A stretch of DNA of 64,000 bases from the NCBI RefSeq assembly GCF_900115295.1, contig NZ_FOVZ01000003.1, positions 496,001-560,000 on the forward strand. The letters run 5' to 3'. The translations under genes were made by a program, and so were the position numbers. Shown here piece by piece: positions 18,071 through 27,548 of this stretch (the stretch's first letter is position 1; each line of letters opens with the position of its first letter). The notes beneath the pieces were generated by a model. That model had not been told where the DNA came from, did not search any database, and saw only the letters and a list, made by a program, of their open reading frames with translations. Source of the stretch: Sphingomonas sp. OK281 (lineage in GTDB: Bacteria > Pseudomonadota > Alphaproteobacteria > Sphingomonadales > Sphingomonadaceae).

Positions 18071-19333
18071 TTAATAATTCGCGCGTGCCGCCTGAATCAA
18101 TTTGCGCATCATGCCCATGCCCTTCGGCCGATGCACCGTCGTCCGCTGCGGCGCGAGCCCGCGAAGGTCGATCGGATTGGTCGCCGCGTAGAAGGCCAAC
18201 CCCGCTAGCGTCGCGAACGCCGGTCCGCCATGCGCTTCCGGCAGCGCGGTCAGCCCGCGCGGTCGACCGATCCGCACCGACCGCCCGAGCGCCTGTTGCG
18301 CATAGTCGGCGATGCCCTTCAGCTCGGCGCCACCACCGGTCAGCACGACCTGACGCCCGACCGGCCCCTCGAACTTCAGCTTGGTGAGGGCGTTGCGCAC
18401 TTCGCCCATCTGATGCTCGAGCCGCTGGCGGATCACGCCGATCAGCTGCGCCTTGGTGATCTGCGCCCCCTCGCCCGCGCCGTCCTCAGCGGAGATCGGC
18501 ATGACCGGGATCATGTCGTGATTATCGCGCGGCGATGCGTTGGCCGATCCGTGGAAGCACTTCATCCGCTCGGCATTCTGCCGCCGCGTCCCGAACGCGC
18601 TGGCGATGTCGTCCGTAATGTCCTGCGCGCCGATCGGGATCGAGGTCAGCCCGACCAGCATGCCCCCTGCGAACAGCGACACGTTGGTGATCCCCGCCCC
18701 CATCTCGACCAGCGCGACGCCAAGCTCGCGCTCCTCGTCGCTGAGGCAGGCCAAGCCCGTCGCGACCGGCGAGGCGATGATCGACTTCACTTCGAGATGC
18801 GCCGACCGCACGCAGAGATCGAGGTTGCGCACCGGCGAACCGTCCGCCGCGACGACATGGATGTGCACCCCGAGCCGATCGGCATGCAACCCAAGCGGCG
18901 TCTTCACGCCCGTCAGCCCGTCGAGCGTATAGAGCGCCGGCTGCGCGTGCAGCACCATGCGCCCCTGCGGATCGATCGAGTTGCGCCCGGCGGCGAGCAA
19001 AGCATCGATATCCTGCTGCTCGACGCGGTGACCGCCCAGTTCGAACTCGACCTCGGCGACGTCGGACACGAGCCCGCCGGCCGAGAACCCGACCCAAACA
19101 TTCTCGATGTTGATCCCGGCGATCCGCTCGGCTTGCTCGACCGCCTCGCGTACTGCCGCCTCGGTCGTCGCCATGTCGGCGATATAGCCGCGCTTGACGC
19201 CCCGGCTCTCGCGCTGGCCGGTGCCGAGCACGATCAGCTCGCCCCCGTCCCCCTTCTGCGCGATCATCGCCGAAACCTTCGACGACCCGATATCGAGCGC
19301 CGTGATCAGCCCTTCCGGTGCCACCTTCGCCAT
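18071..19333 (-). CDS. ftsA: Cell division protein FtsA
   Basis: This actin-like ATPase tethers FtsZ filaments to the membrane. The 420-residue product has the phosphate-1 motif A-L-D-I-G-S-S-K near 12-19, the SHS2 1C domain (about 85-165), the second phosphate motif G-A-G-I-T-N-V near 210-216, the adenosine motif L-T-G-G-G-A-E-L-K-G, and a C-terminal amphipathic, basic helix (M-M-R-K-L-I-Q-A-A) that serves as the membrane anchor. Length is normal. Its ATG follows the ftsQ stop by one base, indicating coupled translation. Confidence 0.96.
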   Translation of the reverse strand: MAKVAPEGLITALDIGSSKVSAMIAQKGDGGELIVLGTGQRESRGVKRGYIADMATTEAAVREAVEQAERIAGINIENVWVGFSAGGLVSDVAEVEFELGGHRVEQQDIDALLAAGRNSIDPQGRMVLHAQPALYTLDGLTGVKTPLGLHADRLGVHIHVVAADGSPVRNLDLCVRSAHLEVKSIIASPVATGLACLSDEERELGVALVEMGAGITNVSLFAGGMLVGLTSIPIGAQDITDDIASAFGTRRQNAERMKCFHGSANASPRDNHDMIPVMPISAEDGAGEGAQITKAQLIGVIRQRLEHQMGEVRNALTKLKFEGPVGRQVVLTGGGAELKGIADYAQQALGRSVRIGRPRGLTALPEAHGGPAFATLAGLAFYAATNPIDLRGLAPQRTTVHRPKGMGMMRKLIQAARANY

Positions 19334-19334
19334 G

Positions 19335-20297
19335 TCATCCCTCCCCGCCCGTTACGTTCGCGCCCGCCGTTTGCGACGGATTAGTATTAGTCTCGCCCGT
19401 TGCCGGCACATTCGCAGGTGCCGGCACGTCGACGCTATGCGCCAGGCTCGCACCCGGTTTGCGCGCGACCAGTTTGGTCGGATCGCGCATGTCGAACCGG
19501 ATCCAGCCGCGCCCCAGCAACGGCCGCGCCCCATCCAGCTCCGCGAACTTCACCAGCGCGCGCGGCGCGCCGTCTTCGGGCAGCGCCAACGTCTCGCCGC
19601 TCTCGAAGGTAAGGTCCCAGCGCCGATTGCCGACCCAGGTCGCCGCCTTCACGCGCGGCTTGAGCGCAGGCGCGGCGGCGAGCAGCGTCTGGTACGACGC
19701 CTCCTGCCGATCCGCGCCCGGCCCGATGACCAGCGGCAGATTCGGGATCGCATCCGGCTGCACCGGCTCCAGCAGCACGCCCGACGAATCGATCAGCGTC
19801 AGCTGCCCATTGTCCTGCCACACCGCAGCCGGCGTCCGCTCGACGATATCGACGAGCATCGTGTTGGGCAGCCGCCGCGAGACGTGCGCGTCCGCGATCC
19901 AGCCATAGCGCAGCAGTTTCTGCCGCACCGCCTCCAGATCGACCGACAGCATCGACGTCTGGTTCTGCTTGTCCTCCAGCGCGACCGCATAGACCGACAT
20001 CCGGTCCATCCGCTTGAGGCCGGTCACCTCGATCTGCTCGACCTTGAAGCCCGCGCGCCCCGCCCCCTCGGCCACCGCCGCGCCGATCATGCCGGGGATG
20101 CCGACCCACGTCGCCGCCGCGATCGCTACAGCCCCGCCCGCGCCGAGGATCGACCACGTCGCTATTTTCCGAAGCGTGTCCTCGCTGACCGGGAGCATCC
20201 CGACCAGCCGGTCCATCACCGACACCTTCTTGACCGCGACCTTCCGGCGCGGGGCGGGCCGCTTGGGCGGCGGACCGCGCTTGATCGTGCGGCTCAT
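19335..20297 (-). CDS. ftsQ: Cell division protein FtsQ
   Basis: FtsQ is a bitopic divisome protein that scaffolds the FtsL/FtsB and FtsI/FtsW complexes. The 320-residue product has a Pro/Arg/Lys-rich cytoplasmic tail (about 1-40), one membrane segment (about 49-72), a POTRA domain (about 80-150, starting F-K-V-E-Q-I-E-V-T-G) and an FtsQ beta domain (about 150-280), then a Pro/Thr/Asn-rich tail. Its ATG overlaps the ddl stop as ATGA. The N-terminal tail is longer and more basic than in enterobacteria, as is usual for alphaproteobacteria. Confidence 0.94.
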   Translation of the reverse strand: MSRTIKRGPPPKRPAPRRKVAVKKVSVMDRLVGMLPVSEDTLRKIATWSILGAGGAVAIAAATWVGIPGMIGAAVAEGAGRAGFKVEQIEVTGLKRMDRMSVYAVALEDKQNQTSMLSVDLEAVRQKLLRYGWIADAHVSRRLPNTMLVDIVERTPAAVWQDNGQLTLIDSSGVLLEPVQPDAIPNLPLVIGPGADRQEASYQTLLAAAPALKPRVKAATWVGNRRWDLTFESGETLALPEDGAPRALVKFAELDGARPLLGRGWIRFDMRDPTKLVARKPGASLAHSVDVPAPANVPATGETNTNPSQTAGANVTGGEG

Positions 20298-21232
20298 GGA
20301 GAAGGATGGTCCTGAAGCGCTTCGTCGACGATCGCCTGCACCAGCTCGGCATAGCTCATGCCGATGTGCCGCGCCTGCTCGGGGACGAGGCTCAGCGGAG
20401 TCATCCCCGGCTGCGTGTTCACCTCGAGCAGGAACAGCCCGTCGACGCCGCGCTCGTCATCCCAACGAAAATCGGACCGCGACGCGCCCTTGCAGCCGAG
20501 CAACCGGTGCGCTTCGAGCGCGAGGCTCTTGCACGCATCGGTGATCTCGTCGGGGATCTCCGCCGGGCAGACGTGCACCGTCATCCCGTCGGTGTATTTC
20601 GCGTCGTAATCGTACCAGCCGCTCTTGGGCTTCAACTCGGTCACCCCGAGTGCCTTGCCGCCAAGCACCGCCGTCGTCAGTTCGCGTCCGCGGATGTAGG
20701 GTTCGGCGAGCAGTTCCTCGAACTCGCCCCACGGCCCGACGCTGTCGCGCGCGATCGGATTGCCGTAATTGCCGCTGTCGGTAACGATCGCCACGCCGAC
20801 CGAGGAGCCCTCGTTGACCGGCTTCAATACGTACGGCCGCGCCATCGGATCGCTCTCGAACAGATCCGCCGACTTGACGATCCGCCCGCCCGGCATCGGC
20901 ACGCCCGCCGGGACGAGCAGCAGTTTGGTCAGCACCTTGTCGATCGCGATGACGGACGTGGCGAGGCCGGAGTGGGTATAGCGCAGGCCCATCAGGTCGA
21001 GCAGCCCCTGCACCGATCCATCCTCGCCAGGCGTGCCATGGAGCGCGTTGAACACGAGATCAGGCTTCGCCTCGGCGAGCTTGGCCGCGACGTCTCGTCC
21101 CATGTCGATCCGCGTGACCCGGTGCCCGAGCGACTCAAGCGCGTCCGCACAGCCATTACCCGACATCAGCGAGACCTCGCGCTCCGCCGACCAGCCGCCC
21201 ATGAGCACCGCGATGTGAAGTGGACCCGTCAT
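20294..21232 (-). CDS. ddl: D-alanine--D-alanine ligase
   Basis: This ATP-grasp enzyme joins two D-alanines for the pentapeptide stem. The 312-residue product begins with M-G-G-W-S-A-E-R-E-V-S-L (about 11-22), has the ATP-binding region V-L-K-P-V-N-E-G-S-S-V-G-V (about 135-147), and the metal-binding signature F-L-L-E-V-N-T-Q-P-G-M-T near 271-282. Length is normal. The ATG at 21232 overlaps the murB stop (ATGA), and its own stop overlaps ftsQ. A palindromic repeat has inserted immediately upstream, inside the 3' end of murB, yet the start overlap is intact. Confidence 0.95.
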   Translation of the reverse strand: MTGPLHIAVLMGGWSAEREVSLMSGNGCADALESLGHRVTRIDMGRDVAAKLAEAKPDLVFNALHGTPGEDGSVQGLLDLMGLRYTHSGLATSVIAIDKVLTKLLLVPAGVPMPGGRIVKSADLFESDPMARPYVLKPVNEGSSVGVAIVTDSGNYGNPIARDSVGPWGEFEELLAEPYIRGRELTTAVLGGKALGVTELKPKSGWYDYDAKYTDGMTVHVCPAEIPDEITDACKSLALEAHRLLGCKGASRSDFRWDDERGVDGLFLLEVNTQPGMTPLSLVPEQARHIGMSYAELVQAIVDEALQDHPSP

Positions 21233-22356
21233 GCCTCCCCTCCCGCATGCGGGAGGGGACCGAGGGGTGGGCGCCCGCCATCACCAGCCGCATCGCTGGT
21301 GGAAAGCGCGGGTGGTGCACTGCTTGGCTGCTCATCACCCCGACCATCTCCCCGCAGGGGAGAGGGAGCAGCGATGCCAACCCGCTGGATTTCCCATTCC
21401 AACGTCACCCCCGAATGCGCCTTCACCTTGTCGCGTACCTCTTCACCCAGCGCCTCGATCTCCGCGCTCGACGCGGACCCGAGGTTCAGCAGGAAATTGC
21501 AATGCTTCTCACTGACCTGCGCATCACCGCGAGTCAGTCCCCGACACCCGGCCGCGTCGATCAACGCCCACGCTTTGTGTCCCTCGGGGTTCTTGAACGT
21601 CGACCCCCCGGTGCGCGAGCGAAGAGGCTGCGAAGCCTCGCGCTCGGCCGCAATCCGGTCCATCTCCGCACCGATCACGGCAGGCTCGCCGGGCGTGCCG
21701 GAGAATACCGCTTCGACCACGACGGCTCCCGCGGGCAGGTCCGAATGACGATAGGTAAAACCAAGCTTTTCGGCAGGCCAGACTTCGACCGAACCTTCCC
21801 GAGTAACCACGGTAGCCTCAACCAGAATATCGCTGACATCGCGACCATAAGCACCCGCGTTCATCCGAACCGCTCCGCCGACAGTACCCGGAATCCCACG
21901 CAAAAACTCAAGCCCGCCAATCCCAGCATCCCGCGCGGCACTGGCAACGGTAATCCCCATCGCCCCCGCGCCCGCTCGAACACGCCCGTCCTCAACCGAA
22001 ACCTTCGCCATAGCCTTGGGAAGCCGCACGACGACTCCCGGCACGCCACCGTCCCGCACGATCAGGTTTGAGCCGACCCCGACTGGCAGTACCGGCGTCG
22101 CAGGTTCGAGATCACGCAAATAGGCGGCCAGATCGTTCGCCGTATCGGGCCGCACCAGTGTCTCCGCCGGCCCACCAGTCCGAAACCATATGAAAGCCGC
22201 CAGCGAAGCCCCTGCCTCGACCTTGATTCCCCTCCCGATTGCGGGAGGGGTCAGGGGAGGGACCGACATAGCCGCGCCCGTGCCGTCGGGGGAGGCCGCA
22301 GCCCCTCCCCCGACCCCTCCCGCAAGCGGAAGGGGAGCAGAAGCGCGGGCGCTCAC
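21229..22356 (-). CDS. murB: UDP-N-acetylenolpyruvoylglucosamine reductase with repeat-derived ends
   Basis: MurB is the FAD enzyme that reduces UDP-GlcNAc-enolpyruvate to UDP-MurNAc. The core (about residues 45-327) has [21 protein letters not shown] for [15 protein letters not shown], and the catalytic G-G-S-T-F-K-N-P. The GTG at 22356 overlaps the murC stop (GTGA) and gives 375 residues. With this start, residues about 7-44 are encoded by a palindromic repeat, and the last 48 residues after E-W-E-I-Q-R-V-G come from another repeat. Both segments are Gly/Pro/Ala-rich and lie outside the normal MurB core. An internal ATG at 22269, inside the first repeat, is an alternative start. The stop overlaps ddl (ATGA). 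Confidence 0.92.
   Translation of the reverse strand: MSARASAPLPLAGGVGGGAAASPDGTGAAMSVPPLTPPAIGRGIKVEAGASLAAFIWFRTGGPAETLVRPDTANDLAAYLRDLEPATPVLPVGVGSNLIVRDGGVPGVVVRLPKAMAKVSVEDGRVRAGAGAMGITVASAARDAGIGGLEFLRGIPGTVGGAVRMNAGAYGRDVSDILVEATVVTREGSVEVWPAEKLGFTYRHSDLPAGAVVVEAVFSGTPGEPAVIGAEMDRIAAEREASQPLRSRTGGSTFKNPEGHKAWALIDAAGCRGLTRGDAQVSEKHCNFLLNLGSASSAEIEALGEEVRDKVKAHSGVTLEWEIQRVGIAAPSPLRGDGRGDEQPSSAPPALSTSDAAGDGGRPPLGPLPHAGGEA
21234..21372. repeat. Palindromic repeat forming the 3' end of murB
   Basis: The element begins with CTCCCCTCCCG-CATG-CGGGAGGGG next to the ddl start and ends with a CTCCCCGCAGGGGAG arm. Inner inverted segments include CACCAGC / GCTGGTG. It encodes the last 46 or so MurB residues in frame. 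Confidence 0.8.
22226..22337. repeat. 112-bp palindromic repeat at the 5' end of murB
   Basis: Outer hairpins CCCCTCCCG-ATTG-CGGGAGGGG (left) and CCCCTCCCG-CAAG-CGGAAGGGG (right) are each followed inward by an inverted G-rich / C-rich tract (GGGGAGGG and CCCCTCCC). It has the same layout as the copies at 30.0 and 63.9 kb. It lies in the murB frame directly after the murC/murB junction. Confidence 0.85.
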
Positions 22357-23771
22357 GCCAACACCTTCGCGCGCTCGACCGCGATCGCATCCGCCAGCCC
22401 GGCCGCCCACTTCGTAATGTCGCCAGCGCCGAGACACACGACCATGTCGTCAGCCTCGATCGTCGCCGCCAGTTCCACCGCCAGCGCATCCGCATCCGCG
22501 ACCACACCCGCGAACCGGTGCCCACGCCGCTTCAACCCCTCGACCAAAGCCGCCGCATCGACGCCCTCCACAGGCGCCTCGCCCGCCGCGTAAACCGGCG
22601 TCACCAACACCCGGTCGGCGTCGTTGAACGCCGTCTGGAAATCTTCCATCAAATTCCCAAGTCGCGAATAGCGATGCGGCTGCACCACCGCGATCACGCG
22701 GCCCTTCACGCCTTCGCGCGCTGCCGCCAAGACAGCCCGGATCTCGACCGGGTGGTGCCCGTAGTCATCGATGATCGTGACACCGGCCACTTCGCCGACC
22801 TTGGTGAACCGCCGCTTCACGCCACCGAACTTGGCAAACCCCTGCTGGATCGTCGCATCCGCAATCCCAAGTTCCAGCGCCACGCCGATCGCCGCCAGCG
22901 CATTCTGGACGTTGTGCCGCCCCGGCATCGGCATCTCGATCCCCGAAATCGTCCGCGTCGCGCCATCACGCTCGCGCACCACGCAATCGAACCGGTTGCC
23001 GCCCGGGATCGGCGTAACCTCGACCCCGCGCACATCCGCCTGCGCCGAGAAACCGTACGTGACGACCCGACGATCACGCACCCTCGGCAGGATCCCCTGC
23101 ACCTCCGGATGATCGAGGCACAGCAACGCCGCGCCATAGAACGGCACGTTCTCGACGAACTCGACGAACGCATCCTTCACCGCGTCAAACGAGCCGTAAT
23201 GATCGAGATGCTCGGGATCGATGTTCGTGACGACCGCGATCGTGCCGTCGAGCCGCAGGAAGCTGCCGTCGCTCTCGTCCGCTTCCACCACCATCCAGTC
23301 ACTAGCGCCCAGCCGCGCGTTCGAGCCGTACGAGTTGATGATCCCGCCATTGATGACCGTCGGATCGACCCCGCCCGCATCGAGCAACGCCGCCACCATC
23401 GACGTCGTCGTCGTCTTCCCATGCGTCCCTGCGACCGCGACGGTCGACTTCAACCGCATCAGCTCGGCGAGCATTTCCGCACGCCGCACCACCGGCACGC
23501 GGGCATTCAACGCCGCCTCGACCTCCGGGTTCGAGCGCACGATCGCGGTCGACACGACCACCACCGCAGCATCTCCGATGTTCGACGCGGCATGACCGAT
23601 CGCGACCGGAATGCCCTTGTCGCGCAACCCCTGCACGACATAGCCCTCGGCCACGTCCGACCCTTGCACGCGGTAGCCGAGGTTCTTCATCACCTCGGCG
23701 ATGCCCGACATGCCGATCCCGCCGATCCCGACGAAGTGGATCGTGCCGATGTCCGTTGCGACGCCCTTCAT
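22353..23771 (-). CDS. murC: UDP-N-acetylmuramate--L-alanine ligase
   Basis: MurC adds L-alanine to UDP-MurNAc, the first step of peptide stem assembly. The 472-residue product has G-I-G-G-I-G-M-S-G (about 16-24) at the UDP-binding N-domain, the ATP P-loop G-T-H-G-K-T-T-T-T near 115-123, and the C-terminal Mur ligase domain with D-D-Y-G-H-H-P near 344-350. The ATG at 23771 overlaps the murG stop (ATGA), which decides the start over the longer open frame. Its TGA overlaps the murB GTG. Confidence 0.95.
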   Translation of the reverse strand: MKGVATDIGTIHFVGIGGIGMSGIAEVMKNLGYRVQGSDVAEGYVVQGLRDKGIPVAIGHAASNIGDAAVVVVSTAIVRSNPEVEAALNARVPVVRRAEMLAELMRLKSTVAVAGTHGKTTTTSMVAALLDAGGVDPTVINGGIINSYGSNARLGASDWMVVEADESDGSFLRLDGTIAVVTNIDPEHLDHYGSFDAVKDAFVEFVENVPFYGAALLCLDHPEVQGILPRVRDRRVVTYGFSAQADVRGVEVTPIPGGNRFDCVVRERDGATRTISGIEMPMPGRHNVQNALAAIGVALELGIADATIQQGFAKFGGVKRRFTKVGEVAGVTIIDDYGHHPVEIRAVLAAAREGVKGRVIAVVQPHRYSRLGNLMEDFQTAFNDADRVLVTPVYAAGEAPVEGVDAAALVEGLKRRGHRFAGVVADADALAVELAATIEADDMVVCLGAGDITKWAAGLADAIAVERAKVLA

Positions 23772-24910
23772 GCGAACTGCGCCTTTGGCTTGGAGGGCGC
23801 GCCGACCGGAATCCGCGACAACGGTGCATCCAGGCTCTCGACCAGGTCGGCCAGATCGCTTGCCGCATTCGGCCGCCCGCAACTGCGCGCACGCCCCGCC
23901 GCATTCTGCAACGCCGCCGGATCGAGCCCGAGTTTCTGCATCTGCTTGGCCAGTTCCACTGCGGTAAAGTCTCCCTGCGCGATCGTCCGCGCGCCGCCCG
24001 CCTTCGTCATCTCACGCGCGTTCACGGTCTGGTGATCGTCTGTAGCACCCGGCAGCGGCACGAGGATCGCCGGCCGCCCCGCCGCGGTCAGTTCCGAAAT
24101 CGTCGAAGCCCCCGCGCGTGCGATCACCAGATGCGCCCAGGCCAGCTGCTCGGGCATATCCGGCAGATACGTCGCCAATTCGGCCGGAATATGATGCTCG
24201 GCGTATTTCGCGCGAACCGCGTCGATATCCTCGATCCGCGCCTGGTGCGTCACCTGCAACCGCCGCCGGAACGTCACCGGCAGCATCGCCAGACCATCGG
24301 GCACGACCTGCGACAGGATGCTCGCCCCCTGGCTACCGCCGGTCACGAGCACGCGGAAGATCCCGTCCTCCTCCAGCAGCGGATACGGCCGCGAGCGCAA
24401 CGCCAGCACCGCCTCGCGCACCGGATTGCCGACCAGATGCGCCTTGCCCAGCAGCTTCGGCGCGAGGCGCTCGGTCGGCTCAGACGAGGTCGCGATCGCG
24501 TCCACGCGCCCCGCGACGAAGCGGTTCACGCGTCCCAGCACCGCGTTCTGCTCATGCACCGCAGTCGGGATCTTGTCCGCGAACGCCGCCAGCAATGCCG
24601 GCAACGCAGGATAGCCGCCGAAGCCGATCACCGCCGCGGGCTTGAAGGTCCGGTACAGTTCGCGCGCCATCGCCCGTCCGCGCCACATCTCCCGCGTGGC
24701 CCGAGCCCAACCGAGCGGCCCGCCGGTAAAGCGTCCGGCTGGCAGGACATGCGTCTGGATATCCTCGAACAGCCCTGGAAACCGCACGCCGCGCGCATCG
24801 CTGACCAGCGCGACGCGGTGGCCGCGCTTCGTCAGTTCGGCCGCGAGCGCCGCTGCCGGGACCATGTGCCCCCCGGTCCCACCGGCTGCGAGGACGTAAT
24901 GCTTACTCAT
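23768..24910 (-). CDS. murG: UDP-GlcNAc:undecaprenyl-PP-MurNAc-pentapeptide GlcNAc transferase
   Basis: MurG makes lipid II from lipid I on the cytoplasmic face of the membrane. The 380-residue GT-B product has the N-terminal glycine loop A-A-G-G-T-G-G-H (about 8-15), the second loop G-F-G-G-Y-P (about 95-100), [12 protein letters not shown] (about 119-130) and, in the C-domain, T-G-G-S-Q-G-A and the donor-binding [10 protein letters not shown]. Length is slightly above the usual 355-365. The start overlaps the ftsW stop (ATGA) and the stop overlaps murC (ATGA). Confidence 0.95.
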   Translation of the reverse strand: MSKHYVLAAGGTGGHMVPAAALAAELTKRGHRVALVSDARGVRFPGLFEDIQTHVLPAGRFTGGPLGWARATREMWRGRAMARELYRTFKPAAVIGFGGYPALPALLAAFADKIPTAVHEQNAVLGRVNRFVAGRVDAIATSSEPTERLAPKLLGKAHLVGNPVREAVLALRSRPYPLLEEDGIFRVLVTGGSQGASILSQVVPDGLAMLPVTFRRRLQVTHQARIEDIDAVRAKYAEHHIPAELATYLPDMPEQLAWAHLVIARAGASTISELTAAGRPAILVPLPGATDDHQTVNAREMTKAGGARTIAQGDFTAVELAKQMQKLGLDPAALQNAAGRARSCGRPNAASDLADLVESLDAPLSRIPVGAPSKPKAQFA

Positions 24911-26151
24911 TCACCACTCCAGCGGACGACATAGGGGCTCCGCGTGAGAAACGGATTGCGCCGGGTAAACGCCAGCAGCAACCCCATGCCGACCGACAAC
25001 GCGATCATCGACGACCCGCCATAGCTGATGAACGGCAGCGTCATACCCTTCGATGGCGCGAGGCCGGTGTTCACCGCCATGCTGACCAGCGCCTGCGCAC
25101 CGAACTGCGTCGCGAGCCCGGCGGAGGCCAGCAGCTTGAATTCATCCTGCTCGTCCAGCAGCTTGACGAACACGCGCACCACGATCGCGAGGAAAATCAC
25201 CGCGATCACCGAACATGCGATCAGCCCGAACTCCTCGCCGATCACCGAGAAAATATAGTCGGTATGCGCCTCGGGCAGTCCAAACTTCGCCGCACCGGCG
25301 CCGGGGCCGGTGCCTGTCCAGCCGCCCGCGGTGAGCGTATCATGCGCCGCATTCGTCTGGAAATGGTCGCCCGCGCCCTCGCCCTCGACACCCGGAAACA
25401 GGAACGCATCGATCCGCGACCGCGCCACGCCATAGAACACATACGCGGCGATCAGCCCCGCCGGCGCCATCGCGACGAGGCCTAGCATCACCTTGGCCGG
25501 CGTTCCCGCGATCATCAGCAACGCCATCCACACCGAACAGAAGATGATCGTCTGGCCGAAATCGGGCTGGAGCATCAGCAGCACCGCGACGCCCGCGGTC
25601 ATCGCACCGGTGATCAGCACGGTCGGCAGTTCGGCATCCTTCGCACGTAGCGACAACAGCCACGCGACGGTGACGATGAACAGCGGTTTCAGGAACTCGG
25701 AAGGCTGGAACTGTGCGAAGCCGACGCCGAGCCAGCGCCGTGCGCCGTTCGCTTCGACCCCGATGAACGGCGTCACCATCAGCATCAGCACGAACAGCGC
25801 GCAGCCGCCGATCGCCATCCGCCGCGCCATCGACACGGGCATCATCGACACGCCGAACAGCACCGGGAGCGACACGCCGACCCACATCAACTGCCGCCAG
25901 AAATAGTATAGCGGCGCGATCTTGTGATGCTCGCCCGAATAGCGGACCGCGCTCGCTGGCGACGCCGCCGCCACCGCGATCAGCCCGATTGCGATCAGGA
26001 ACAGCGTCAGCAACAGCAGCATCCGGTCGATATCCCAGAACCACGTGCCGAGCGGCGACTGATCGCCGCGCCCGCCGCGCCGCTTCATCTTCGCGACGAT
26101 GCTGGTCTTCGGTGTGCCCATGTCAATGGTTCCAGCGCGGATATCGGTCAT
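24907..26151 (-). CDS. ftsW: Septal peptidoglycan polymerase FtsW (SEDS family)
   Basis: FtsW is the SEDS glycosyltransferase that polymerises lipid II at the septum together with FtsI. The 414-residue product has a cytoplasmic N-terminal stretch (about 1-40) and about ten membrane segments. Family signatures are F-Q-P-S-E-F-L-K (about 148-155) with G-A-R-R-W-L before it, and P-F-I-S-Y-G-G-S-S-M near the C-terminus, which is the SEDS signature. The start overlaps murD (ATGA) and the stop overlaps murG (ATGA). A later in-frame ATG at residue 11 is possible, but the overlap favours the first. Confidence 0.95.
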   Translation of the reverse strand: MTDIRAGTIDMGTPKTSIVAKMKRRGGRGDQSPLGTWFWDIDRMLLLLTLFLIAIGLIAVAAASPASAVRYSGEHHKIAPLYYFWRQLMWVGVSLPVLFGVSMMPVSMARRMAIGGCALFVLMLMVTPFIGVEANGARRWLGVGFAQFQPSEFLKPLFIVTVAWLLSLRAKDAELPTVLITGAMTAGVAVLLMLQPDFGQTIIFCSVWMALLMIAGTPAKVMLGLVAMAPAGLIAAYVFYGVARSRIDAFLFPGVEGEGAGDHFQTNAAHDTLTAGGWTGTGPGAGAAKFGLPEAHTDYIFSVIGEEFGLIACSVIAVIFLAIVVRVFVKLLDEQDEFKLLASAGLATQFGAQALVSMAVNTGLAPSKGMTLPFISYGGSSMIALSVGMGLLLAFTRRNPFLTRSPYVVRWSGE

Positions 26152-27548
26152 GCCAGCGACTCCACCGCCGCGCGGAACGCGGCCCCGCGCGCTTCGTAAT
26201 CGCGAAACTGGTCGAAGCTAGCACAGGCGGGGGATAACAAAACAGTGTCGCCGGGCCTGGCGTTTGCGGTGGCATTGCGGACCGCTGCGTCGAGCGTGCC
26301 GACGTTATCGACGGGCATGGAGTCTTTCAAAATCTCGGCAAATTTCGGGCCAGCCTCGCCGATCGTGTAGGCGTGGACGACATGGCCGAAGGCGGGCCTG
26401 CATGCGTCGAGGTCGTCGCCCTTCGCGCGGCCGCCGACGATCCAGTGGACCCGGCCGAACGCGGCGAGCGCCGGCGCAGTGCTCTCGGGATTGGTCGCCT
26501 TGCTGTCGTCGACATAGGCGACGCCGGCGTACGAGGCGATCTGTTCCATGCGGTGCGGCAGGCCCGTGAAGCTGGTGAGGCCGCGGTCGATGTCGACCTC
26601 GCTTATGCCCAGCGCCTTGACCACGGCGATCGCGGCGAGTGCGTTCTGGGCGTTGTGCGGGCCCTGGAGCGTCGGCCAACTGCTCTGATCCATGCACACA
26701 CCGGGCGCGATCTTGGTGAGGTGCTCGCCCTTCGCCGACAGCCCGCGCGCGATCTGCGCGGACGGCGCGTCGCCGATGCCGATGACCGCGTCATGCTCGG
26801 CCGACTGCATCGCGAACAACCGCGCCTTGGAGGCCGCATAGCCTTCGAAGCCATCGTAGCGATCAAGGTGATCCGGCGTGATGTTGAGCAGCACCGCGAC
26901 GTCGCAATCGAGCGTCTGCGTCAGGTCGATCTGGTAGCTTGACAGTTCAAGCACATAGACGCCTCCCTCGGGGAGCGGTTGCTGTTCGAGGATCGGGAGG
27001 CCGATGTTGCCGCCCATCAGCGTCGGGACGCCAGCGGTCTTGAGGATGTGGTGGACGAGTGCGGTAGTGGTGGACTTGCCGTTGGTGCCGGTGATGCCGA
27101 CGACCTTATGCAGGGGAAGGTCGGCGCGGGCCTGCGCGAAGAGCTCGATGTCGCCGATGACGGGGACGCCTACCGCACGGGCCGCCGCGGCGAGCGGGTG
27201 CGTGTTGAGAGGAACGCCTGGAGACACGACCACAGCGTCGAACCCCGAGAGATCATCGAGAGGTGCGACCCTCAAATCGTCCCCGGCACGGGGAGGGGGA
27301 CCGCCAGCCGCAGGCTGGTGATGGAGGGGGGCATCCGCAAGCGAAACGCCTGGAACAGCCCCCCCTCCACCAGCAAAACTGGGCCCCCTCCCCGTACCGG
27401 GGAGGATTGCGTCACGCTTCGCCTCGTCGGAATCCCACGCGACAACGCTCGCCCCACCAGCCACCAACGCCCGCACGGTCGCAGCTCCCGACCGCGCCAG
27501 CCCCAGCACCGCATAGCGTTTCCCGCGCCAGGCCTTCGCGATAATCAC
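26148..27548 (-). CDS. murD: UDP-N-acetylmuramoylalanine--D-glutamate ligase with a repeat-encoded insertion
   Basis: MurD adds D-glutamate to UDP-MurNAc-L-Ala. The 466-residue product starts with GTG overlapping the mraY stop (GTGA). It has V-L-G-L-A-R-S-G near 14-21 in the UDP-binding domain, V-V-S-P-G-V-P-L-N near 107-115, the P-loop [11 protein letters not shown] near 150, and [10 protein letters not shown] near the C-terminus. Between D-E-A-K-R-D and D-D-L-S-G-F-D, where MurD proteins normally have only a few residues, lie about 45 Gly/Pro/Ala-rich residues (about 48-92) encoded exactly by a palindromic repeat. The insertion lies in the N-terminal domain, away from the ATP site, and the frame is intact, so a working enzyme is likely. 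The stop overlaps ftsW (ATGA). Confidence 0.93.
   Translation of the reverse strand: MIIAKAWRGKRYAVLGLARSGAATVRALVAGGASVVAWDSDEAKRDAILPGTGRGPSFAGGGGAVPGVSLADAPLHHQPAAGGPPPRAGDDLRVAPLDDLSGFDAVVVSPGVPLNTHPLAAAARAVGVPVIGDIELFAQARADLPLHKVVGITGTNGKSTTTALVHHILKTAGVPTLMGGNIGLPILEQQPLPEGGVYVLELSSYQIDLTQTLDCDVAVLLNITPDHLDRYDGFEGYAASKARLFAMQSAEHDAVIGIGDAPSAQIARGLSAKGEHLTKIAPGVCMDQSSWPTLQGPHNAQNALAAIAVVKALGISEVDIDRGLTSFTGLPHRMEQIASYAGVAYVDDSKATNPESTAPALAAFGRVHWIVGGRAKGDDLDACRPAFGHVVHAYTIGEAGPKFAEILKDSMPVDNVGTLDAAVRNATANARPGDTVLLSPACASFDQFRDYEARGAAFRAAVESLA
27275..27408. repeat. 134-bp palindromic repeat inside murD
   Basis: Outer arms AATCGTCCCC-GGCAC-GGGGAGGGGG and, inverted, CCCCCTCCCCG-TAC-CGGGGAGGATT enclose inner inverted tracts GATGGAGGGGGG and CCCCCCTCCACC. 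The same design (AATCCTCCCC ... GGATT with inner GACGGAGGGGG / CCCCCCTCCGTC) is seen at 53120-53240, so these are two copies of one family. Confidence 0.85.

Noticed and set aside
27275..27408. Repeats as a CRISPR array
   Set aside because: The elements are single, widely spaced, self-complementary and of different lengths; there are no regular repeat-spacer units and no cas genes.
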